From positions 310,001 to 374,000 of the forward strand of contig JAADJZ010000018.1 in assembly GCA_011032825.1 (NCBI GenBank): a stretch of DNA of 64,000 nt, given 5' to 3'. The stretch is from Massariosphaeria phaeospora (taxonomy: Eukaryota; Ascomycota; Dothideomycetes; Pleosporales). Below the pieces are notes generated by a model, which was not told where the DNA came from, made no database searches, and was given only the letters and a program-made list of their open reading frames with translations. Shown in pieces: positions 11,220-22,428 of the stretch. How positions within the stretch are numbered: position 1 is the stretch's first letter; every line of letters starts with the position of its first letter. A program made the translations under genes and the position numbers.

Positions 11220-12182
11220 TTAGTTGGAGAAGGGATGTACAACCTCTGGGCTTCCGAGAAGGTCCTCGGAGGATCGTAACGGGAGATAGTCGCTCGAATC
11301 AAGATCTCTAGAGGGGGATACGACGTCGTGAAACAACAAAGAATCGTGCGGATTGACGAGATCGAAGGAGGCACCACGATAGTGGATTACTGCTGGAGTG
11401 GCAGGTGGCGTCGCAGGCGCCGTAGTCGCAAAACTGGCGGGGTTCAGGCACAGCGGTTCATTCTCGTCGTTGGGTGGCGAAAGTGAAGGATCAAACGCGT
11501 ATGGCGGTTGCGGAAACCGTGATAGCGAAAATGTCGACGGGGTTGTCTGCGTGTCACTCTCGCGTTGGAGTTCAGCCGAGGAGTATGATGTGGTTTGGAG
11601 CCGTGAAAGAGGTAGACGCGTCGAAGTCATAGGTGCAAGCGGGGAAGGGACAGCGCGCCCATTGGCAGAGGGCGGCTTCGGCAGCCTTTTTATGGGCTTG
11701 AAGTTACTTACTCGATGAACGGAGAGCGAGGACAACACCCCAGAGCCAGAGGCGCCTTGCGCGCGCGGCTCGGCGGACTGCGATCTGAAAGTTTGATCGA
11801 GGATCCCCTGTTGCCGGTCACGGTGCGGAGGAGAGGGAGGTAGAGATTGGTAAGAGGTCAGTTGGTGCGCCGAGTGCGATGGATGCAGAGCAAGAGGAGA
11901 GGGACGCGAGCGTGATAGCGGTGTACGCGTTACCAGCGGAACACGCTCGGCTTCGTTCAAGGCAGAGGCCGCCGTCTTTCTCCGGAGAGTCTTGCCAGGC
12001 GGAGTTGCGGAATGCGAGGTGGGCGTGTGCTGTTGCTTGCGATACTCGTGGATGGTAAGCGTGTGGAGGGGTGTGCGTGAAGAAGTGGAGCTGTTGATTG
12101 AATGGTGGGGAGAGTGGACCGGAGTCACTGGGTCTGGCGCATGAAGTCGCGGTGAATGCGATCGCGCACTGTAGGCCTCCAT
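11220..12182 (-). CDS. Ser/Pro-rich protein, probable first exon of the adjacent membrane protein
   Basis: Open frame of 320 codons from the ATG at 12182; the frame extends upstream without a convincing start. The composition is the same disordered Ser/Pro/Thr-rich type as the downstream ORF (HSPRLHAPDPVTPVHSP, then SSRTPLHTLTIHEYRKQQ), with no domain recognised. If spliced after GAG at 11244 with the GTTGTA donor and TAAG acceptor, it continues directly into the ATG GCG of the next ORF, and the natural stop at 11220 becomes intronic. A TGACTGAC branch-like sequence lies within this 50-nt interval. The donor is weak, so a separate 320-aa gene remains possible. Confidence 0.6.
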   Translation of the reverse strand: MEAYSARSHSPRLHAPDPVTPVHSPHHSINSSTSSRTPLHTLTIHEYRKQQHTPTSHSATPPGKTLRRKTAASALNEAERVPLVTRTPLSRSRPSPLALHPSHSAHQLTSYQSLPPSPPHRDRQQGILDQTFRSQSAEPRAQGASGSGVLSSLSVHRVSNFKPIKRLPKPPSANGRAVPSPLAPMTSTRLPLSRLQTTSYSSAELQRESDTQTTPSTFSLSRFPQPPYAFDPSLSPPNDENEPLCLNPASFATTAPATPPATPAVIHYRGASFDLVNPHDSLLFHDVVSPSRDLDSSDYLPLRSSEDLLGSPEVVHPFSN

Positions 12183-14431
12183 GGTTGCGGCTTCGGCACG
12201 CAACCTGCCTTTCCCCGCAGTGGATTGATGATGCTCGCCACCACCTGCGGGCTCTCTTTCACAAGGCCCCAGATTTCTCCTCGTCACCACGAGTTATGCC
12301 TTTCACTGATGTCCTCCAGTATATTTCTACCAAGGGCTAGATCTGCTGATGACATGACGACGCCCATGCCATGGGCGGAATGGCATGCAAGTGGACAGAA
12401 CGCCGCGCCTACTGCCGTCTCTGCGTCAGCGGATTGTGCCTTTGGGGATGTGGGCTCTGCTCAATGGGGCGAACCTTTCACTGGTACAATCCGACCTGCT
12501 GGCAAAGGCCTCGTCGGTCTCAGCCCAACAAGACTGGGGTAGCGGTTGCTTATGACAGGCACATGGCGGTCCGATGTCAACGAAGTGGAAAACAGCGAGC
12601 GATGCGCAGAGACAACCGTCGTGAGGCTCGAGGGCGCGGACGTCAGGGTTCAGATGGTTCAGCTGGTTCAGAGGCACGCCGGAGAGAGAAGAAGAGATAT
12701 TACGATTAAAGTGATACGATTGGAAGCAGACACAGGCGAGTCGAATCGAAAAGGGAAGTCACCACCACGAGGGCGTACGACAGAAGGCAGGCACGCCAGC
12801 AGCGGAAGGCGCACACAGCATCGATGTACCTCCGGAGGGGAAGTGACGATAGAACAACAACAGAAGACTAGAGAGAAGAAAAGCCGCCTCCTGTGCCCGC
12901 CGCCGAGCCCTCCCTCATCTCAGCAGCCCACTCACATCACCTCGCCCACCCTTCTGGCCCTCGCCCGCCCTTCTGGCCCTCGCCCGCAACCTCCACCGGG
13001 GCGCCGGTGTGGGCGAGAGAGAGAAGGTGCGATGGAGCACCGTGTGTGGTTGTCGTCTGAGCAGGGCCCGGCACGGGCTACGGCGCGGCACCCAATCAGA
13101 CGCCCGAAGCGGCTGCCTGCGACAACACCACGGCCACAGGAGCTGCCACCACGCTGATGCGCCTCGAACCCAGCCGAGACGCAGCGAGCAGCCTCTGCCA
13201 CTGATCTGCCTCTCACGCCCGCCTCTCATGCTCGTCATCTCGTTTCGGATCCACTGAGCAGCGGCCTGGCCCACCAATCCGCCACTGCCGACGCCTTGCC
13301 TCCCGCCTCCACGCCAGCATCGCGCGGCGGGACAAGATTTGGTCATGGCAGCTGCCACCGAATGTCTGACTTCAGCTGCGGGTCACGAGCTGTACGCGTC
13401 CGCGGGGTCCTGGCCCAATATTGCGGCTCTTCGGGGGAAGGAAAAAAGCGGGTGAGAACGGCCTCGCTGCGTTGGAACGTTACGCTACCAACTAGCCCTG
13501 CAAACGGCATCCTCCAACACCAACGCCGCGGTCTGCCGATACGTGAGGCTATCCAGCGGACGACTGAAGATGCAATGATCGCAGGCTAGCGCGAGATCGC
13601 CGTGTATCCGGCGAACCCCCAAGTTGAGCTTGTTGGCTCGCCACCGGCGCTGACCGCATTGTACCTGCATAGCACTGCAGGAAGCACCGACTCGAGTCCG
13701 CCACGGAGCAAACATGCGTGAAGTTGCACGGCGTAAAGTTCGCGTGTGACCGTCTGTTCTCGAACTCGCGGGAAGGCAGACCTCCATAGGAAGTATCTCC
13801 GCCAGTGTATTCACGAAAGACGCACGACGGCGAGGGGGCTCCTCTGCGGTGTGAGCTCGTTCTGGCTGGCAAGGTTTGCAAGTATGCAAGTAGACAGAAA
13901 AGGAGGTGGTGTAGCACAGTTTAATATGGCCGAATGTCGCGAGCAGCGCTACTGTGCATCAGGGTATGAGGGATCTTACACTCTGTTTGACGCAGTAAAT
14001 TACAGCATAAGGCTGGCTATGGTGCATTGCCAGTATGACTTGCTTCCGCTCACCTATACACAGATGTCTGTAGATTTCCTCCCAATCAATAGCCACGCTT
14101 CAGGATTGAGAGTGGAGTAGTGTAGGTTGAGAAATTCTCTGTCTTCCTAATCGGCTCGCCTCGAGTTGATAATCGCTGATGTTGCCGAGTTGAGGTGGCG
14201 TACAGTGCAACCTGATTGACCCGGGCAACTGGCACTGCCATGGTGGGACAGCCCACAGTCGCGGCGTCGATAGTGTGAGGTCTGTGGGACGACGAACGCA
14301 AGATGCTGGAGCTAGAGCCGAGTGTCAAATCGATAGTTGCGTATGGCTAAGAGCACCATCCCCTTGATCCCTATCATACCTTCGCACAGCATACACCGAC
14401 CGAGGCAAGGTGAGCGTGAATACGTGCAAGC
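12183..14431. other. Long intergenic region, GC-rich, no gene called
   Basis: About 2.2 kb. ORFs up to 203 codons (for example 12546-13157 plus) are Arg/Pro-rich products of GC-rich sequence and overlap other ORFs on the opposite strand. An imperfect tandem repeat built on TTCTGGCCCTCGCCCG lies at about 12950-12986. It probably contains the promoter of the Ser-rich gene and the 3' end of the following gene. Confidence 0.45.
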
Positions 14432-15880
14432 CTAGATGTTGTACTCCGCGACTTGCTTCTCATTCTCCTTTAACGTGTCGCGTGCTATGTCCTGGAGCGC
14501 TTGCTGGGCGCTATACTGATTAAGTCCTGTGCGTGATCTTCTTCGACGGATCGAGCGTTGCCGAGTTGGATCTTGATTACTTGCTGGCGAGCCAGAATAA
14601 CGGCGTGACGATGTGGAGGGAGGGCTACTGTGCTCGACCATTACGCGGACATTGAGCGTCTCCGGAGCCCAGCTATGCCTGTTCGGAGCGGAATCCTGCC
14701 TCGATGCTCTATAGGTTCTTTCACGGAACGGTGACTCTCGCGTTATTGGTGCTGATGGTTCAATAGCGTGATGGTATGGAGGCTCACGACACGCGGGGTC
14801 GTCGTCGAACGTTCTATGCTCATTCTGATCGTTTTCGTCTGAGTTGAGATCCTGCTGAGGTCAGACGCTACCTTGCAGACTCGTTTTGGAACTCACATTT
14901 GTGGGATAGACTGTGCCAGGCATTGTGACATATTCCTCAAGCGGTCGAGGAAGATCAGCAAAGTTGAAGCCTCTCCAAGAGGGCAAAGGGAGAAACCTTT
15001 GTCCGATATCGTTGTCAAAGTCCAGTGTGAAGTCCTGCGTGGGCTGGTATTTTGGCAGATTTATGTACCAAGGAGGGTAGCTCCCAAACCATGCATCAAC
15101 GACAGCGTCGACATCTACTGTCAAATACACGTTCTTGACATCATCCGGCTTGTGAACAAGCAAAACGAAGTCGAATTCCCGCGGGAGCCCGGAGCGTTGC
15201 AACAGGTTTTCTTCGAGGGTCCAAACGGCCATTGCGTCTTCCACGTCGTACTCCTGGCCTAACGGACTTTGCTTTGACCGGAGAGACCCTTGAATACTCA
15301 TCATGTCATACAGCTTGTAGCTACTCTTGACACCTCCACTAGGATTCACTGTGGCAGATAACGGCGCTTGTGAGACACCCAAGGAGCTCGACAGACTAAA
15401 ATTCCACTGTAGATTTTCTGGAGAGACCGCGCCATAGATGAGCTCAGGCGCATGCTTCAGGATCCTCGGGCTTGAGTTCGGCCGTTCCTGCCAACGATCT
15501 GGGAAGTTTGACGAGAGATCAATATCTCCATGTACCGAGACTTCGATGATGGCCGACTTGATGCGGTGCGCGCGGGGGTCATGTGGATGAAAAACGAAAT
15601 GCACTGAAACAAAATATACATTGTCCAAGGTGGACTCGTGAAGAGCGCTGTTCTCATAGAAGCCATGCTGAAGTCGGTTCACGTGTGCGGAGACAAAAGC
15701 GTTGCCCGGCAGCATGCGCTCATAGAGACACTTTTGGTGAAGCTGGAGTCTTCGAATCGGTGCATTTGGATCCTTTGGTGGTTCGGGTTTCGCATCGATC
15801 TGTTTCCGTGCTCGAGGTTCAAGAGGACCATCAGGAGGTTGCCCATGGGAAGTCCCCCTCAAACGGCTGAACCACTCCAT
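14432..15880 (-). CDS. Unrecognised protein, 467 aa
   Basis: Exons 15880-14897 and 14851-14432 with a 45-nt intron (GTGAGT...CAG) joined in phase. The start is set at the ATG at 15880 (MEWFSRLRG), because the upstream 54 codons of the open frame begin at a non-ATG codon and look like leader sequence. The central part (about residues 70-320) is globular and beta-rich in appearance, with motifs such as YFVSVHFVFHPHDPRAHRIK, EFDFVLLVHKPDD and WFGSYPPWYINLPKY. The second exon is Ser/Arg-rich and probably disordered, with an RRRRSR basic patch. I do not recognise the family and infer no function. It shares a 602-bp divergent promoter with urease. Confidence 0.7.
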
Positions 15881-16482
15881 AACGGTGGAGCAGTACTGGC
15901 GGTGCGTAACATGTCGGCTACGGTAGGGTGTAAAAAGACATGATGCACGATATCGAAGAGATGGACCAGAGAGTGCGAGAGAGAGATAATTGAATATGAG
16001 AGCAGACACGCGTCTAAAGGAGACCAAAATACCACCGCCCACAGCTTGTGACTGGAGGATGCTGTCGAAGAGAAGCCTAAGGGTGCCTGGAGGTCACGCT
16101 GACGCTTAGTCTGGAGAGGCTGTGAGCACGCCTCCCCACGAGCGTCATCGCCGGGTCAGATGTCGGGCACATGCTCGCTCTAGGCTGCTCCGATCATAGT
16201 AGTCCCAGGGTTCGCCGTCGGAGTTGAAGATGAGGGGTGGTGCCTCTTACGCCACAGGAGGAGTGGACGAGACGAGGGTTGTTATCGGCGACTTCTTATC
16301 TCTGAGGCGCAGCGCACTAGCCTATCATCCTAGCCCCGCACCTGGGTTGGGACGAGATGGGGTGCATGCTGCACTCCGCCAGCGGGGATGAGGCAGAGGC
16401 AGAGGCTTTCGTTGTAGCCGACTTCAAGTTGATGCCAGGAGACCCTCTGTGCACCCACCTGACGAACTAGAGCCGGTCCACC
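15881..16482. promoter_or_regulatory. Divergent promoter of the unknown gene and urease, with GATA motifs
   Basis: 602 bp between two ATGs. It contains GATA-factor-like sites: AGATAA at 15984-15989, TTATC (GATAA on the minus strand) at 16282-16286 and CTTATCT (AGATAAG on the minus strand) at 16295-16301. Nitrogen-regulated fungal genes often use AreA-type HGATAR sites, so control of urease by nitrogen is plausible but inferred. Confidence 0.35.
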
Positions 16483-19355
16483 ATGCAGCTGTGTCCCAAG
16501 GAGGTGGGCTTCCCCGAACACTCCCAGCGCGTCCACTGCTGGGCGGCACCTTCCCCGCTGACCACCCAATGCGTCGCGGCAGCTGGACAAGCTTGTCATC
16601 TCACAAGTCGGCCTTCTCGCACAACGTCGCCTCGCCCGCGGCGTGAAACTGAACCACTCTGAAGCGACAGTAAGTGGAAACACGCGCGTGCTCGCTCCGC
16701 CATCGCTAACCAGCTCCAGGCCCTCATCGCAAACAACCTCCAAGAGGTACGCCCCTCACACCTCGCGCATCTCCCAGCCCAGCACGCACCCTGCTGAACG
16801 TAACAGCTTGTTCGCGATGGCAACCACACGGTTGCGGATCTCATGTCGATTGGCAAGACCATGTTGGGCCGGCGCCATGTGCTACCCTCGGTCGTCGCAT
16901 CGTTGTCCGAATTGATGATCGAAGGCACCTTCCCGACCGGCACGTACCTCGTCACCGTCCACCACCCCATCAGCACCGACGATGGGGATCTCGAGAAAGC
17001 TCTTTACGGCTCGTTCCTGCCGGTGCCCTCCAACGAGCAATTTCCGCTCCCTGAGGCTAGTGTATACGAGAGCACGAAGCAACCGGGTGCGATTGTGGCA
17101 GTCAAGGGCGACGCAGGCACAATCAAGCTGAACGAGGGCCGAAAGAGGATCAGGCTCAGGGTCAAGAGCATGGGGGACAGGCCTATCCAGGTAAGGAAAT
17201 TCCGCACATTATGACTGGAGGTAACTGATGCTCGTAGGTCGGATCGCACTATCACTTCGTCGAGACCAACCCCCAACTTCAATTCGACCGTGTACGAGCG
17301 CATGGCTACCGTCTGGACATTCCTGCTGGAACTTCGGTACGCTTTGAACCCGGCGATACGAAGACGGTCACTCTGGTGCAGATCGCTGGGAATAAAATCA
17401 TTAACGGTGGGAATCGACTTGCTTCGGGCTTCATAGAGGACATCGCTATCATAAAAGGGTTCGGGGAGAGATTAAAAGCGGGAGGGTTTCTCCATGAGCC
17501 GGAGCCTATCGCCGATGCGGTGCACATCGATATCTGCACCATGGAACGACAAGCGTACATCAGCATGTTTGGCCCTACTACTGGTGATCTTTTGCGGTTG
17601 GGTGCAACTGATCTATGGATCAAGGTTGAAAAAGATATGACCAAATATGGTGACGAATGCACGTTCGGCGGTGGCAAAACTCTAAGAGAAGGAATGGGCC
17701 AGGCGGGTGGACGGTCAGACACGGACTCTCTGGACACTGTCATTACCAACGCCTTGATTGTAGACTGGACAGGTATCTATAAGGCCGACATCGGAATCAA
17801 GGATGGACTCATTGTCGGTATTGGCAAAGCCGGAAACCCCGACGTGATGGATGGCGTCGACCCTAACCTTGTTGTTGGGTCTTGTACAGATGTAATAGCA
17901 GGCGAGCACGACATTGTCACCGCTGGTGGATTCGATTCACATATTCACTTTATTTGTCCCCAGCAAGCCTATGAGGCGATTGCGTCTGGCATCACAACGA
18001 TGTTGGGCGGCGGCACCGGTCCAAGGTTTGTGACGCTTCTTTATCGACTACAGCTCGAAAGCTGACTAACTGAACAAAGTACTGGCACAAATGCAACGAC
18101 TTGCACTCCTGGAAAAACCCACATCAGGCAGATGCTTCAAGCCATTGATCAGTTGCCCTTGAATTATGGCATTACAGGCAAGGGTAACGATGCAGAGCTC
18201 CATCCACTGCAGCAGCAAGCTGAGGCTGGCGTTTGTGGTCTCAAACTGCATGAAGACTGGGGAACGACTCCTGCAGCCATTGATGCCTGTCTCACAGTTT
18301 GTGATGAGTACGATATCCAAACTCTTATTCACACTGACACTTTGAACGAGTCCGGCTTCGTCGAGCAGACTATCAAAGCCTTTGACAATAGGACAATTCA
18401 CACTTATCACACTGAGGGTGCTGGCGGAGGCCACGCGCCGGATATCATCAGCGTCGTTGAGCACGACAACGTACTTCCGTCTTCAACGAATCCGACAAGA
18501 CCGTATACCCGGAATACACTCGATGAGCATCTGGACATGCTGATGGTCTGCCACCACTTGTCCCGCAACATCCCTGAGGACGTAGCTTTCGCCGAGTCTC
18601 GCATCCGCGCAGAGACGATCGCAGCCGAGGACGTGCTGCATGACCTAGGCGCCATTTCCATGATGTCGTCCGACTCGCAAGCCATGGGACGCTGTGGCGA
18701 AGTCATTCTCCGAACATGGAACACGGCCCACAAGAACAAAGTCCAGCGCGGTACGCTCACAGAAGACGAGGGCACCGACGCCGACAACTTCAGAGTCAAG
18801 CGCTACATCAGCAAGTACACGGTCAACCCCGCCATCGCCCAGGGCATGGGCCATCTCATCGGCAGCATCGAGGTCGGCAAGCTGGCAGACTTGGTGTTGT
18901 GGAAGCCTGCCAACTTCGGCGTCAAGCCGACCCTTGTCGTCAAGAGCGGCTTCTGCGCCTACGCACAGATGGTAAGACACACCCGCTTGACTCGTCTGCC
19001 ATCATACACGCGCTGACTAACCCCACCCACACAGGGCGACCCCAACGCCTCGATCCCCACCGTCGAGCCCGTCATCATGCGCCCCATGTTTGCGCCCCTA
19101 GTCCCGCAGAGCAGCATCACATTCGTCTCGCAAGCGTCCATCGCATCTGGCGTCGTCAAGTCGTACGGCCTCAGGAAGCGCATTGAGGCAGTCCGCAACT
19201 GCAGGAAGATCGGCAAGAGGGATATGAAGTTCAATGACGCACGGCCGAAGATGAAGGTCGATCCAGAGAGGTATACGGTCGAGGCGGATGGCATGGTGTG
19301 TACGGCTGAGCCGGCGGAGACGCTGCCGCTGACGCAGGCGTACTTTGTGTATTGA
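16483..19355 (+). CDS. ure1: Urease (fused gamma-beta-alpha)
   Basis: Seven exons by eye: 16483-16503, 16583-16669, 16720-16746, 16807-17190, 17238-18025, 18080-18971 and 19035-19355, giving 839 aa, the usual fungal urease length. The order is gamma ([35 protein letters not shown]), beta ([18 protein letters not shown]) and alpha. The nickel centre is complete: HIH at 408-410 in FDSHIHF, the carbamylated Lys in GLKLHEDWG, the HTDTLNE and [14 protein letters not shown] histidines, the mobile-flap Cys-His in MVCHHL and the Asp in [10 protein letters not shown]. It hydrolyses urea to ammonia and carbamate in the cytosol and needs UreD/F/G accessory proteins, which are not in this window. Exon 1 codes for only seven residues. 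Confidence 0.96.
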
Positions 19356-19656
19356 GCGGTGGGAGGAGCGGATTTGGATAGTAAATGAATGTGCAGGATT
19401 AAGGTGGTACAATCGCTTGCCGTATACAGAGGAAATACTAAGTGGTATGGCTGGTGGTATCAATGGGCCCTACAACGCCAAAAGCATGCCCAGCGCCATA
19501 TCAGTTCACAAAGGAAACCGAACCCAGATGTTACTGCATGCCTCAGGTGCTGGTTGGCACGACTCCCCTCCTTTTCAACTCCTCGTGCCCTTGTCCCAGT
19601 CCACACACATCTCTACGCTCCTCCTAGCAGCATCATCATCATCCTCCAGCACCCAC
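19356..19656. other. Short convergent intergenic spacer
   Basis: About 300 bp between the 3' ends of urease and the zinc-ribbon gene. Nothing else seen. Confidence 0.4.
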
Positions 19657-20318
19657 TCACTTGTACTGCTGCGGCACGCCCGCGGGCGGCGGTCCATAAT
19701 TGCCCTGCGGATGCTGGCCCGGGTGCTGTGGGACTGGCGGCGGCGCGCCTCCTGCCCCACCCCCCATCATCATGGCATCATGCGCTTGTCCGTTGCCGCC
19801 GAGCTGCTGCTGCACGTCGGGCCGGTACTTGATGTCCTGGTGGAAATTGCATACCGGGCAGCCGACTTCTTTGTACGGCTTGAGGCTGAAGGGGATGACG
19901 GGCACAAAGCAGAAGGTGAACCATTCCCTGGAGGTGGGGTGTTAGTGAGGGGGCTATTAAAAGGGAGGTGAGGTGGTAGAGATAGTTCTAGGGGGCTGAT
20001 AGGGATACGGTGGGAGGGAGGGGACGGGAGGGGAGGGGAGGCGTGAGCGAGCCAGGGCGACGACGTACCATCGCTTTACTACGCGTCCGGAGAAGTTGCC
20101 GCAGTTCTGGCACTGCACGGTGAGATTCTCGGCGCCGGCGAGGCGCGACGAGAAGGCTTTTGCGGGGTTAGCAAAGGGGCGCTTTGGAGGCGCGTGGTGG
20201 GAGAAGGGTGGTTGCGTTGCGCGTCCACACCGTTCGTTGTAGATACGTGGGCGCGCACATCTAGCCGGAAGGGAGGAGAACACGTACTGTGTGTTCCGCA
20301 CGTAAAGAAAAAGAACAT
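19657..20318 (-). CDS. Zinc-ribbon protein (zinc_ribbon_15-like)
   Basis: Exons 20318-20288, 20156-20069 and 19927-19657 give 129 aa. The N-terminus MFFFFTCGTH is followed by a zinc-ribbon half QCQNCGNF, then RVVKRWEWFTFCFVPVIPFSLKPY, then the second CxxC, GCPVCNFHQD. The pattern of two CxxC knuckles flanking the WxTFCFVPVIPF segment matches the fungal zinc-ribbon family I know as PF17032; its biochemical role is not established. The C-terminus is Gly/Pro/Gln-rich and probably disordered. The first acceptor is AAAAG rather than a pyrimidine-AG, but the phase and the conserved sequence support it. Confidence 0.82.
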
Positions 20319-21475
20319 CTTGGCGACTGGCTTCTCGATGTCTCAGGATGTGTGTGTGTAGATGTCCGTGTATGTAGAGGAGTCGTGTAGAGGTTTAGAC
20401 GGCCCGTGGGGCGATGCAGCGAAGTTGAGGATGCGCTTTCAATTCGGGTCGGTGGCGGAGGCTCGGCGGTTCAGCGCGTCAGGTGCGTGGGTTCCACTCC
20501 TCGCGGTATGGGGGGACCGTAGAAGAGCGAGGTGTTTCGGCGAGGCGTGCGGTGGAATTGGGTGATGGGTAGGGTGCGACGTGTGGGTTGCCGCTGCGGC
20601 GTGATGGCTTTCAACCATCGCGTACAGTCTGGGGTTCGTCATGCGCTGCGCCACACTTGGCCACACTTGGCTCGTGCTTGGTTTGCGGTACGGACGGCCG
20701 GTTAGACCTAATCTGCAGTTGGCGAGGTCTGAATCGGCCATGTGTGCTCGAATTTTGCCTGTACACTTCTCGAGCTGATATGGCTGTGGGCTCTCCTGCT
20801 ACGTCAGTTGCACATGAATGGCGAAAGTCGAAATCCTTTCTAGGCCCATGTTTACCTGTACATGTACTGTACATGCGGGGTGCGCGCTGTGGGATTATGC
20901 CGACGAGATTGGGCGCAGGACATGGTGGTCACTTGATCTGTAGTCCCAATGTACGTCTCTGCGTACAAAGGTACTGATGACAGTCGTTGCATGGCCACAT
21001 CCGTGCACAGTCATGAATGATGGCACGGACAAACTTGTAGAAGTGTATTTCATGATTGCTGGGAATGCCTTGACATCCACCTGATCACTATGACAATGCG
21101 GGCGCTCGCTGTTGCATCTAAAGTGCTTATCGTATTATGTAGAGACCCTTACAACCAGACTTTTGAAAGGAGACTCGTGGCGGTCGTTGAGACAAAGACT
21201 CGTGGCCTCATCATCATCCCGTCGTAACACTAAGCACCATGTGGAGCCCATACAGGTGCTCTCGCTCGATTCCCCGGACCCGATTTCGCATACATAACGT
21301 GAACAGCGAGGCAAGTAAACTACTGCGAGTATTGCGAGTAGTTACCCAAACCAGAGCTGAAATTCCTGCAGGTGTGTCCATGACCAAGGCGGGAGAAGAT
21401 GACAGTGTGGGCAGGCCAACACATCCTTCGGAACAAGATCAAGCGGAGAAACCAGGGGATTCCAGATGGCCCTTT
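20319..21475. other. Intergenic, nothing recognised
   Basis: About 1.2 kb. Short ORFs on both strands are not convincing. Holds the promoter of the zinc-ribbon gene and the 3' region of the dynein gene. Confidence 0.4.
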
Positions 21476-22123
21476 TTACTGCGTCTTAAAAAGCAGGATG
21501 GCACAGTGACCCAGGTAGAAGTAGATGAAGTGCTTGGTTTCTACTGATATTAGCGTCGACAGTACGGGGAAGGAATACTGGCCTCTTACCGTGGGTAACG
21601 AAGCTGCCGAAGTTCCTTCCAACGATGCAGTGCCAGGTAGCACCCTTGCGGTTGTCGAACTGGAGGAAAAATGAGTTCAAGTTTAATTGAGTAGAATGCA
21701 GTAGTTTCTCACCTCCTTCTTGATGTATTGGGCGATGTCCTAAATCACGGATTAACCCTGCACGTCCCGGAGGCCGGCAAACGAATTTTGCATTGGCGTT
21801 GTACTGGCACACGCACCTTTTCAATGCTGAACTGCTCCATGGCTGACTGTGCTATATATCGTTAGTGTTTTGGCACGCCGTAGTAGAGCGGCGTGGGACG
21901 TACCAACGTCGATGGCTTCTTGTTGCATCTCTTCGCTCTGTCGTACAGGCCATTAGCCATGAATGCGAAGTAGCGCGGCATAGATTTACCATATCTGCCG
22001 ACTTGATCTGCGCTACAAAATACAAGTTTAGTCAGTGTTTGCTCTAGAAAGGTCCGAACTGGAGATGCATAGGCGCGTACCTTCTTGCTTGACAAGCGGC
22101 GTATCTGACTTCTCGCTTGCCAT
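21476..22123 (-). CDS. Dynein light chain LC8 (DYNLL type)
   Basis: Seven exons by eye: 22123-22081, 22012-21990, 21937-21904, 21851-21817, 21739-21713, 21659-21590 and 21540-21476, totalling 98 aa. Recognisable LC8 sequence: [47 protein letters not shown] and the ending [17 protein letters not shown]8 is a dimeric hub that binds short linear motifs in dynein intermediate chain and many other partners, supporting nuclear migration and hyphal transport. Six introns in fewer than 100 codons, including a 23-nt exon, is intron-dense. It diverges from the MRD1 gene. Confidence 0.93.
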
Positions 22124-22428
22124 TGTGAGGGTAGTGGGTCAAGTGTGGAGTCGTCGACGGTGGTGGTGCGTTGCGGGGGCAGGTCAGCACTCAGCAATGC
22201 GCGTTGGAGGATGGTTGTTGCATGGACGGGCTCGGGCAGCGTTGGGGTCGCCTTTTGAAGGGCGCAGGAGCCACCGGCCGGTCTGATCGGCGGCTCTCGC
22301 TTCGAGCCGCGCCCTCCCAATTTTCTTAGTTCGGTAGGAACTGAACTTTTCACCGGCAGCCTCACCGCCCACCGCCATCACATTGACACCAGCGCGCGCA
22401 GCAGGCCGCCGCTCGCCCCGACCTCGCC
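22124..22428. promoter_or_regulatory. 305-bp bidirectional promoter (LC8 / MRD1)
   Basis: The start codons of two divergently transcribed housekeeping genes are only 305 bp apart, so this interval must hold both core promoters and 5' UTRs. No specific factor site is asserted. Confidence 0.5.

Noticed and set aside
12546..13157. 203-codon plus-strand ORF in the large intergenic region
   Set aside because: Arg/Pro-rich, overlaps several ORFs on the other strand, no conserved motif; typical of GC-rich non-coding DNA.
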